Assembly: GCF_013019105.1 (NCBI RefSeq)
Contig: NZ_BLTE01000003.1
Span: 186,001-250,000, forward strand
Source of the DNA: Fundidesulfovibrio magnetotacticus
GTDB taxonomy: Bacteria > Desulfobacterota > Desulfovibrionia > Desulfovibrionales > Desulfovibrionaceae
Reading direction: 5' to 3'
Length of the DNA stretch: 64,000 bases
The notes beneath the pieces are model-generated. The model was not told where the DNA came from and ran no database searches. It saw only the letters and a list, made by a program, of their open reading frames with translations. Every line of letters starts with the position of its first letter. Within the stretch, counting starts at the first letter, position 1. Shown here piece by piece: positions 1 to 6,941 of this stretch. Made by a program: the position numbers and the translations under genes.

Positions 1-53
1 TGTTGCGCGGCGTTTCGGTGGGGCAGGGCGCGGAGCAGGCCCCCGGCTCGGGC

Positions 54-749
54 ATGCTCCCACTGCGCGAACTTCTGAAGCCGGAGGAGCGCTTCGTGGC
101 GCTCCTGGGCTCGGGCGGCAAGACGGCCCTGATGCGCGCCCTGGCGCGGCAGATGGCCGGATGGGGCGAGCGCGTGCTCCTGGCGGCCTCCGAGGGTTCG
201 CCCCTGCCGGGTCGCAACGTCTTCCTCACGGCCCGGGGCGGGCGGCCCCCGGCCTACACCATGCTCACCCTGGCCCGGGACGCGCACCCCGAAACCGGCC
301 TGGCCCAGGCCCTGGACCCGGACGAGATCCCCGACGTGGCCGGGCGCTTCGGGGCGCACAGGGTGTTCGTGGAGCTGGGCGCCTCGGGGGGCAGGCCACT
401 GCCCTCGGGGCCGTTCGCGCCCGCGCCCGAATGGGCCGGGGTGGTGGTGGCGGTGCTGGGCCTGGACGCCCTGGGCATGCCCCTGGACGAGGCCTCGGCC
501 GATCCCCTGGCCCTGGGACTCTCGGCCGGTCTCTCCCCCGGGAACGCCGTGGACGCCCGGACCCTGGAGGCCGTGGCCGCCGCGCTGTTGGCGGGCGCGC
601 CGCCCGGGGCCAGACGGGTGGTCTTCCTCAACAAGGCCTGCGTGCACGCCCTGCCCGGCAGCGCCCTGGCGGCGGCTCCCGCCGGGGACGTGGAATTCCT
701 GGCGGGCTCCGCGCTGCGGGGTTGGTTCTTGAACCGCGGAGGCGTTTGA
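54..749 (+). CDS. yqeC: YqeC-like selenium-dependent hydroxylase accessory protein
   Basis: About 231 residues. A P-loop-like motif (GSGGKTALM) follows a short N-terminal segment, as in the YqeC family, whose genes accompany selenium-dependent molybdenum hydroxylases and are thought to act in cofactor maturation. A C-terminal VVFLNKAC segment resembles the NKxD-type base-recognition strand of this family. I chose the ATG at 54 because it places the P-loop at the usual distance from the N-terminus; the frame is open to the left window edge, so an upstream start or fusion cannot be excluded. PhoU-like follows after 32 nt on the same strand. The hydroxylase itself is not in the window. Family call is fairly firm; the biochemical role is inferred. 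Confidence 0.72.
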   Translation: MLPLRELLKPEERFVALLGSGGKTALMRALARQMAGWGERVLLAASEGSPLPGRNVFLTARGGRPPAYTMLTLARDAHPETGLAQALDPDEIPDVAGRFGAHRVFVELGASGGRPLPSGPFAPAPEWAGVVVAVLGLDALGMPLDEASADPLALGLSAGLSPGNAVDARTLEAVAAALLAGAPPGARRVVFLNKACVHALPGSALAAAPAGDVEFLAGSALRGWFLNRGGV

Positions 750-781
750 CGTAACGGTCGGCGCGGGGGACTGGAGAACGC

Positions 782-1447
782 ATGCACAACGAATTCGATG
801 ATGAACTGCTCAGGCTGCGGGTGCTCATGGGCGAAATGACGGCCAGGGCCGGGGAGTCGCTGGAAAAGGCCCTGCGCTCGGTGCGGGAGCGCCAAGCCGC
901 TCCGGCCCAGGAATGCATGGACAACGACGACGTCGTGGACTCCCTCGAATGCCGCGCCGAGAGGCTTTGCCTGCGCCTGCTGGCCCTGCGCCAGCCCGTG
1001 GCCCGGGACCTGCGGCTGCTGGTGGGGTCCATGCGCGTGGCATCCAACCTGGAGCGCATCGCGGACGAGGCCGTGAACATCGCGGAGCGCAGCCTCGTGC
1101 TGCTGGAGAGCCCGGCGCACGCGGACACCCCCGCTCTGTGGACCATGACCGGGGCCTGCCTGGAGCTCTACGCCGCCACGCGCCGCGCCTGGACCGAGGG
1201 CTCGGCGGAGCTGGCCAGCGCGGTGCGCAAGGAGAACCTGGCCGTGCACGGGCTCCACGTGAAGGCCTTCCGGGAGCTTTCCGCACTGATGGTCGCCGGA
1301 CCCGAGGCCATGGAGCGCTCCATGCAGCTCTCCTTCGTGGCCTATTCGGTCAAACGCGTCTGCGACCGCTGCGCCAACGTGGCCGAGAGCGTGGGCTTCA
1401 TCGTGGACGGGCGCGACCTCAAGCACGCCGGGTGCGCCGGGGCCTAG
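782..1447 (+). CDS. PhoU-family phosphate signalling protein
   Basis: 221 residues, all-helical, with two PhoU-type repeats (roughly residues 5-95 and 115-205). The signature helix with ASNLERIADEAVNIAE-type spacing is clear at about residues 85-105, and the second repeat carries VCDRCANVAES. PhoU proteins couple the Pst phosphate importer to the PhoR kinase or regulate other phosphate transporters; the acidic E-R-x-x-D positions bind metal ions in characterised members. No pst, phoB or phoR gene lies nearby, so this may be a free-standing PhoU linked to a Na/Pi cotransporter elsewhere (inference). A GGAG SD precedes the ATG. Confidence 0.85.
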   Translation: MHNEFDDELLRLRVLMGEMTARAGESLEKALRSVRERQAAPAQECMDNDDVVDSLECRAERLCLRLLALRQPVARDLRLLVGSMRVASNLERIADEAVNIAERSLVLLESPAHADTPALWTMTGACLELYAATRRAWTEGSAELASAVRKENLAVHGLHVKAFRELSALMVAGPEAMERSMQLSFVAYSVKRVCDRCANVAESVGFIVDGRDLKHAGCAGA

Positions 1448-1450
1448 GCC

Positions 1451-2548
1451 TCAGCGCCCCGCGCACCCCGGGCACTGGGCGGCCTTGAGGGCGATGGCCT
1501 TCTCCGGGCACATTTCCTGGCAGCAGTAGCAGGCGATGCAGGCCTGCGCGTCCACCACGGGCAGGCCGTCCTCCATTGCGAGGGCCTGGGCCGGGCACTG
1601 GGCCGCGCAGGTGCCGCAGCCGGTGCAGGCGGCGGCGTCCACCACGGGGCGGGCCAGGGCGCGTTCCTCCAGGATGCGGCGCAGGCCGTCGGCGTGGCCC
1701 TGGGCCGCGTCGTCCAGGGGCGGGTGGCGGAAGCCTTCCAGCAGCAGGAGTTCGCCGTCGAGCTCCACGTCGGCGTGGTCGAAGGAACCCAGGCCCAGAT
1801 CCCGGGCGCGGACCAGGAAGGGCAGGCGGGCCGGGTCGATGCCCATCATGCGCGCCATCACCGCATCCAGGGCCACGGACGAGTCCGAGGCCAGCACGCG
1901 GCCCACCCAGCGCAGGTCCTTGGAGGCGGGGCCGTTGCCCTGCATGCCCAGCACGGCGTCCATGATCACCAGGTCGGGCGCGCGCAGGCGGAAGACGTCC
2001 GTGACCACGTGGTGGAAGCGCTCATGACCCCCGGCCAGGCGGTGCAGCTGGGCCTTCTGCGCCCCGGGCAGGATGCCGTAGCTGTTCTTGATGGCCCCCG
2101 TGATGCCCGTGAGCCCGTGGGTCTTGAACTTGGGCACGCTGATGAACACGTCGGATTCCATCACCGCGCGCGAAACCTGAAGCCTGCCGCCGTATCCCTC
2201 GGCAAAGGGGACTTCCACGGCGTCCTGGCCGATGTTGCGGTAGTGGCCGCGTGCGGCCTCCATGAGCCCGCAGCGCTCGAAACTGGCCTCGTTGGCCCCG
2301 TAGCCGTGCAGGCCGGGGTTGTCGCCAACGGTGACGCAGGCCGGGCCATGCTCCTCCACGCAGCGCACCACGGCCTCCAACACGGCCGGATGGGTGGTGA
2401 CGGCCTCTTCTGGGCGGGCAGGGCGCAGCACGTTGGGCTTGATCATCACCTTCGCCCCGGCCAGGGGCAGGGGGAACAGCTCGAAGGCGCGGCGCACGGC
2501 GTCCTGGCAGTCCTGGTAGTCGGCGGCGCGGGTCATCACGATAGGCAT
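1451..2548 (-). CDS. DUF362 protein with C-terminal 2x[4Fe-4S] ferredoxin domain
   Basis: 365 residues. The N-terminal 280 residues match the DUF362 family (KVMIKPNVL, GDNPG and PKFKTH motifs); the C-terminus holds two CxxCxxCxxxC clusters, beginning CTGCGTCAAQC and CIACYCCQEMC, typical of 2[4Fe-4S] ferredoxins. Such proteins are common in strict anaerobes, usually cytoplasmic, with poorly defined redox roles. The start at 2548 is preceded by a strong AAGGAGG 7 nt upstream. Its stop lies 3 nt from the end of the convergent PhoU gene, and it is divergent from butyrate kinase across about 177 nt that probably hold both promoters. Confidence 0.88.
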   Translation of the reverse strand: MPIVMTRAADYQDCQDAVRRAFELFPLPLAGAKVMIKPNVLRPARPEEAVTTHPAVLEAVVRCVEEHGPACVTVGDNPGLHGYGANEASFERCGLMEAARGHYRNIGQDAVEVPFAEGYGGRLQVSRAVMESDVFISVPKFKTHGLTGITGAIKNSYGILPGAQKAQLHRLAGGHERFHHVVTDVFRLRAPDLVIMDAVLGMQGNGPASKDLRWVGRVLASDSSVALDAVMARMMGIDPARLPFLVRARDLGLGSFDHADVELDGELLLLEGFRHPPLDDAAQGHADGLRRILEERALARPVVDAAACTGCGTCAAQCPAQALAMEDGLPVVDAQACIACYCCQEMCPEKAIALKAAQCPGCAGR

Positions 2549-2725
2549 GGCGTGGGCCTCCTTGGGGTGCGGCGGCGCAGCATACCCCCGGGAGGCGGAC
2601 CTGCCAAGGGGCGCGGGGATCGCCGCAGCCAGGCCCCGTCCCGTCTTCGGCGTAGCCCGAGGCCTGGCCGGGGGGGGCTCGGCCCGGGCGTTGACCGCGC
2701 GGCCCGTTTGCACCACACTGCGTCC

Positions 2726-3805
2726 ATGGCTCCCGCGCGCATCCTGGCCGTGAACCCCGGCTCCACCTCCACCAAGGCAGCCCTCTTCGAGGACGGGGCG
2801 CTCGTGCGCTCCGTGGAGGCAGGGCATCCCGCCGGGGAACTGGCCCGCTTCGCGCGCGTAGTCGATCAATTGCCCGCGCGCATGGCCGCCCTGGACGCCC
2901 TCCTGGGCGAGACAGGCCCCCTGGAGATGGTCATCGGGCGCGGCGGCTTCCTGGCCCCGCTGCCCGGCGGGGTCTGGGCCGTGGACGAGGCCATGCTCGC
3001 GGAGCTGCGCCTGGCCCCGCGCGGCGAGCACGCCAGCAACCTGGGGGCCTTCATGGCCCGGGAATACGCGCTCCGCGCCGGGTGCCCGGCCGTGATCGCG
3101 GACCCGCCCGTCACCGACGAGATGGAGGACGCGGCACGGGTCACGGGGCTGCCCGGGGTGGAGCGCCGGGTGATCTTCCACGCCCTGAGCCAGCGCGGCG
3201 CGGCCCGCGAGGCTGCGCGCCGCCTGGGCCTGGACTACGCGTCCGCCCGGCTGGCCGTGGCCCACCTGGGCGGGGGCGTCTCGGTGGGCGCGCACCGCCT
3301 GGGCCGCGTCGTGGACGTGACCAACGCCATCGACGGCGAGGGGCCGCTCTCGCCCCAACGCTCCGGGGCCGTGCCCCTGCTGCCGGTCCTGGACCTGATC
3401 GAGCGCGGTGAGCGCTCTCCGGCCGACCTGCGCCGCCAGATCGTGAGCGGCGGCGGGCTCCTGGGGCTTTTGGGCACGGACGACCCGCGGGCCGCCCAGG
3501 CGGCCATGGAGGCGGGCGACGCCCGCTCGGGCCTGGTGCTGCGCGCCCTGGCCTACGGCGTGGCCAGGGCGTTGTGGTCCACGGGCGCGGCCCTGGAGGG
3601 CAGGCCCGACGCGGTGGTGCTCACGGGCGGCATGGCCCGGTCCGCCTGGCTGACGGGAGAGATCGGCCGACTCACGCAGGCCCTGGCCCCGCTGGTGACC
3701 GTCACGGGCCTTGAGGAGCTGGAGGCCATGGCCCGCTGGGCGGAGCTGGCCCTCTCGGGGCAGGCCACCGTGCGCTCCTACCCGCCGGGAACGGGCGGCG
3801 GTTGA
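2726..3805 (+). CDS. buk: Butyrate kinase
   Basis: 359 residues, the usual length. The acetokinase-fold phosphate-binding motif VNPGSTSTK occurs at the N-terminus, followed by the butyrate-kinase motifs PVTDEMED and IFHALSQ, HLGGGVSVG and an ALEGRPDAVVLTGG adenosine motif. It interconverts butyryl-phosphate and ATP with butyrate and ADP (or a branched-chain analogue). The usual partner, phosphate butyryltransferase, is not adjacent. No strong SD is visible before the ATG at 2726; the start is set by the conserved N-terminal strand. The next gene begins 71 nt downstream. Confidence 0.9.
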   Translation: MAPARILAVNPGSTSTKAALFEDGALVRSVEAGHPAGELARFARVVDQLPARMAALDALLGETGPLEMVIGRGGFLAPLPGGVWAVDEAMLAELRLAPRGEHASNLGAFMAREYALRAGCPAVIADPPVTDEMEDAARVTGLPGVERRVIFHALSQRGAAREAARRLGLDYASARLAVAHLGGGVSVGAHRLGRVVDVTNAIDGEGPLSPQRSGAVPLLPVLDLIERGERSPADLRRQIVSGGGLLGLLGTDDPRAAQAAMEAGDARSGLVLRALAYGVARALWSTGAALEGRPDAVVLTGGMARSAWLTGEIGRLTQALAPLVTVTGLEELEAMARWAELALSGQATVRSYPPGTGGG

Positions 3806-3875
3806 CGCAGGCCCCGCTCCTTCGCTATCCGAAGCATCGGCCCTCCCGGGCACACTCCAGCGAGAAGGACCCCCG

Positions 3876-5144
3876 ATGCCCCGGCCTCGCGCCTCCAGCC
3901 ACCCGCTCCTCCTTCTCGCCCTGGCCTTTCTCCTTTGCCCGTTGTCGGCGCTGGCCGCCAAGCTCTCCGAAGCCTTCGAGACCCCCTACAACCTGAGCGC
4001 CTCGCGCATCCTGCCCCCGGAGCTGCTCTCCGGGCCGCACCATCGCGTGGAAGAGCAGGTGGAGAACGACGGCTACATGAACACCTACCGGGTGCGTTCG
4101 CGCTACGGGCCCTACCGCGTGGTCTCCACGGCGCTGCTGGCCGTGCGCGTGCGCGAGTTCGAGGCCATGGCCGCCATGGACAAGGTGGCCGGGGGCGAGC
4201 AGTTCGGCAAGAGCGTGCTGGAGGGGGGCGAGAGCGTGCTCAAGGGCGTGGCCAACCTGGTCACCTCGCCGGTGGAGACCCTGGAGAGCGCCGCCTCGGG
4301 CGTGGGCAAGCTCTTCGCGCGCGCCGAGGAAGGCATCTCCGGCAGCCCGCCAAGCAACCACGAGGACTCCACGGGGGCCAAACTCACGGGCTTCGCCTCG
4401 ACGCGGCGCGCCCTGGCCGTGGCCTTCGGGGTGGACCCCTACACCACCAACGAGCCCCTGCGGAAGCGCCTCTCGGACCTGGCCGCCGCCGGGTACACCG
4501 GGCAGCTGACCTCCATGGGCCTGAAAGCGCTGATACCCGGAGGCGTGGGGCTGGCGGTGTCGGGCGTCTCCAGCGTGAACTGGCTGGGCGAGGTGGACCT
4601 GGCCCAGCCCCCGAGCGACCTGCGCATGAAGAACCGCGCGGACCTGGAGCGCCTGAAGACGCCTTCGGGACCGGCCACCGCCTTCATGGACAACCGTGAG
4701 TACACGCCCACCCAGCAGACCCTCACGGTGCGCGCCCTTTCGGCCATGGGCGGCCCGGGCGGGCTGGACGTGTTCCTGCGCCTGGCCGCCTCCACCGAAA
4801 ACCAGGACCAGGCCCTGTTCCGCACGCGCATGGCCCGCATGTACGCGGGCTACGCCCGCAAGGTGGACGCCCTCAAGGGCTTCGTGGCCCTGGGGCGGCT
4901 GGCCGGGGCCAAGGCGGCCTCTGGCAGGCTGGTGCTCTGCTTCCCCCTGGACCACCTCTGCTGGACCCCCGACGTGGCCCGCCTGGCCACGGACATCGAG
5001 GCCGGGCGCGAGCGCGTGGGCGCGGGGCCGGTGGAGCTGTGGGTGACGGGCACGGTGAGCCAGAAGGTGCGCTCTCTCTTCGCGGCCAGGGGCTGGACCG
5101 TGCACGAAAAGGCCGGAAAGGAGCTCCTGGACGAGGATTTCTGA
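3876..5144 (+). CDS. Secreted protein of unknown family
   Basis: 422 residues with a clear signal peptide: positive start, hydrophobic LLLLALAFLLC core and a cleavage site near ALA (about residue 28). The mature part is hydrophilic, has no Cys pairs or known catalytic motif, and includes a Gly/Ala-rich helical stretch (residues about 105-150). The final 60 residues read like an alpha/beta segment, with one strand (VELWVTGTV) followed by a helix. I do not recognise the family. It is likely periplasmic. The ATG at 3876 is the start that yields the signal peptide, with a GAAGGA-like SD. It may be cotranscribed with buk. Confidence 0.7.
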   Translation: MPRPRASSHPLLLLALAFLLCPLSALAAKLSEAFETPYNLSASRILPPELLSGPHHRVEEQVENDGYMNTYRVRSRYGPYRVVSTALLAVRVREFEAMAAMDKVAGGEQFGKSVLEGGESVLKGVANLVTSPVETLESAASGVGKLFARAEEGISGSPPSNHEDSTGAKLTGFASTRRALAVAFGVDPYTTNEPLRKRLSDLAAAGYTGQLTSMGLKALIPGGVGLAVSGVSSVNWLGEVDLAQPPSDLRMKNRADLERLKTPSGPATAFMDNREYTPTQQTLTVRALSAMGGPGGLDVFLRLAASTENQDQALFRTRMARMYAGYARKVDALKGFVALGRLAGAKAASGRLVLCFPLDHLCWTPDVARLATDIEAGRERVGAGPVELWVTGTVSQKVRSLFAARGWTVHEKAGKELLDEDF

Positions 5145-5156
5145 GGCGCGCCCACT

Positions 5157-5771
5157 TCAGACGGGCTGGCCCAGTTTCGCCGAGGCGCGCTCCCTCATGG
5201 CCGCCACGGCCTTACGTGCCGACGCCTTGTCGCCAAGGTCCTCCAGGTTCAGGGCGTCGGCGTAAATCTTATAGCCCGGCAGGGATTTGTGTGCGGCCAA
5301 CTCGCCGCGTCGGGGATAGTCGGAGCTTCGCCAGACGCTGTAAAACCAGTTCCTGTCCTCACCGTCCGGATCGCTGCACGCGTAGAAATAGAAGCGCAGT
5401 TCGCTCGCGCTTTTGTCCACGGGGGCCTCGGGCTCTTTGTCCAGGCCGTTGCCCGTGTCGCTGCGCACCCAGACGTCGATGAGCAGGTCGCCGGCCTCGT
5501 GCTGGTGGATCGGGTCCTGCTGCTGCCCGGCTGGCTTGATCCAGAGAACGGAGATGTCGTTGAAGGGCAGGAAGCGACGCCCGGCGTCGTCGCTCAGTTC
5601 CAGCCTGTCGAAGCCGCGCGGCACGGCGTTGCGGTAGTTCTGGTGGTAGGTGGTCGCGCCCAGCTCCTTGCGGACGAACGCCAGGAGTTCGACGAGGTGC
5701 TGCTGGTAGTCGGCCAGCAGGCGGTAGGCGGTGCGCACGTTCAGCAGGGCGTCGGTCAGGGAAGTGCTCAT
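5157..5771 (-). CDS. Unknown protein, partner of the PD-(D/E)XK-like gene
   Basis: 204 residues. Overlaps the upstream gene by 4 nt (ATGA), so the two are almost certainly translationally coupled. The N-terminal 45 residues are predicted helical; the middle is a mixed alpha/beta region rich in aromatic and acidic residues (DLLIDVWVRSD, LRFYFYAC, NWFYSVW), and the last 35 residues form an Ala/Lys/Arg-rich helix. No signal peptide or membrane segment. I do not recognise it. Pairing with a nuclease-like protein suggests a regulator, specificity or immunity partner, which is inference only. Confidence 0.65.
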   Translation of the reverse strand: MSTSLTDALLNVRTAYRLLADYQQHLVELLAFVRKELGATTYHQNYRNAVPRGFDRLELSDDAGRRFLPFNDISVLWIKPAGQQQDPIHQHEAGDLLIDVWVRSDTGNGLDKEPEAPVDKSASELRFYFYACSDPDGEDRNWFYSVWRSSDYPRRGELAAHKSLPGYKIYADALNLEDLGDKASARKAVAAMRERASAKLGQPV

Positions 5772-6745
5772 GAGGTGGTGCTCCAGGTGATTTTCGGAAA
5801 GGCCGAGATGGTCAGCGCAGGCGGGTCGAACCGGGACAAGGGGCGGAGCGTCGCGGAGGGTTGCTCCGGCATCGGGGGCGGGACAGGCCCGGAGTCCGGC
5901 GCGAAGAGACCCCGGGGAAAGGAAGCGGCGCGGACCTCAAGCGGTTCGAGCCCATCCAGCCAGCGCATCGCCTGGAGGCGTACGCCGTGCCAGTCGTAGA
6001 CCTTGGCGATGTCGCCCAGCAGCCTCCGGAGGGGCCCCCCTTCGTCCTGCGCGGCTTCCACGGACAGCCTCAGGGCCTGGAACACCTGCCTCCAGCTGCG
6101 ACAGGCCAGTTCAAACCCGCCGTCCATCCGGGGCAGGCAGGCGTCCACGGCGTCGCGCAGCTCCAATTCCCAGACAGCGTCGTCCTCGTCGGCGTGCCCT
6201 CCCACGGCCAGGAGCACCGTGTCCGGGCGCAGCCTGCCTTCGTTCCATCCGGCGGTCAGCTCCCGGGCCAGTTGCTCGGCCATCTGCTGCGGCACGCCGT
6301 CGCGGCGCTTGGCCTCCACGAGGATGTCCCTTTCGGTGCAATCCAGCACCACATCAGGCTCCACGCCGCGTTGCCCCGTGGACCACATGGGCCAGAACTC
6401 GGCCTCGTTGAGCGTGCCCGCCGGATGGTCCAGGCCCAGCAGGCGGTCCAGGAAGTCCGCGAACACGTCGTCGGGGAGATAGCCCAGCCGCTCGAAGACC
6501 GTGGCGGTGAGAATGTCTTCCGCGCCCACGGCCTCGGAGGAGTCCCAGCCGCCGCCGGAGAGGCCCGTGCCGCGCCGCTTGCCCTGGATGACGGCGGTCA
6601 GCACGGGAGGGATATCCTGGAGGATGCGATGTGGGAGGTCGAGGCGGCCGACCGGGAAGACGCGGCGCAAGGGGGGGCGGAGCGTTGGCGCATGGGGACG
6701 GACTCCTTTCCCCTGCGTGCGGACGGCGGGGGGGCTATGAACCAA
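5768..6745 (-). CDS. Unknown protein with PD-(D/E)XK nuclease-like core
   Basis: 325 residues if translated from the ATG at 6745. Around residues 129-146 the sequence VEPDVVLDCTERDILVEAK has the D-x(n)-ExK arrangement of PD-(D/E)XK nucleases (D131, E144, K146), with an upstream helix containing an acidic residue (AEDILTATVFERL) as seen in restriction-like folds. The first 35 residues are Arg/Pro-rich and look untranslated or poorly conserved. A better SD (AAAGGAG, 6703-6709) serves an out-of-frame ATG at 6693, discussed in the findings, so the true start is uncertain. No methylase or helicase partner is adjacent. A DNA-targeting or defence role is inference. Confidence 0.6.
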   Translation of the reverse strand: MVHSPPAVRTQGKGVRPHAPTLRPPLRRVFPVGRLDLPHRILQDIPPVLTAVIQGKRRGTGLSGGGWDSSEAVGAEDILTATVFERLGYLPDDVFADFLDRLLGLDHPAGTLNEAEFWPMWSTGQRGVEPDVVLDCTERDILVEAKRRDGVPQQMAEQLARELTAGWNEGRLRPDTVLLAVGGHADEDDAVWELELRDAVDACLPRMDGGFELACRSWRQVFQALRLSVEAAQDEGGPLRRLLGDIAKVYDWHGVRLQAMRWLDGLEPLEVRAASFPRGLFAPDSGPVPPPMPEQPSATLRPLSRFDPPALTISAFPKITWSTTS

Positions 6746-6865
6746 GGGCCGTCTGGCCCATGAGGCCGCAGACGGGGTCTGCAGTCCCGCGCGTGGCGCA
6801 GCCTGGAGCAGGGCGGCTTTGCCGCCTGCGAACGGCTCCGGCGAATCCCCTCTTAGGGGTGGCGC

Positions 6866-6899
6866 AACGAAAAAAGGGCCGTGAGGCCCTTTTTTCGTT
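6866..6899. terminator. Bidirectional intrinsic terminator
   Basis: A perfect 15-bp stem with a GTGA loop, with an A-run on the left arm and a T-run on the right, so it can work in both directions. It lies 42 nt after the stop of the minus-strand DEAD-box helicase gene. The rest of 6746-6941 shows no gene. Confidence 0.85.
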
Positions 6900-6941
6900 A
6901 CATCAAAACCCTGCGGGAGTCACCCCGCCGGGCGTCGAGCG

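Noticed and set aside
254-1426. Long open minus-strand frame across yqeC and phoU.
   Set aside because: Composition is typical of the shadow of high-GC genes; no SD and no homology-like motifs, while both plus-strand genes are clear.
1694-2725. Plus-strand extension upstream of butyrate kinase across the DUF362 gene.
   Set aside because: It is the antisense shadow of the DUF362 gene; butyrate kinase starts at its conserved N-terminus at 2726.
6790-6870. Possible tRNA: the stretch with GGCGCAGCCTGGAGCA looks like a tRNA-Pro D-arm and is followed by a stem-like GAATCCCC segment.
   Set aside because: No TTCRANY T-loop, no paired acceptor arm and no anticodon stem of correct length; only D-arm similarity remains.
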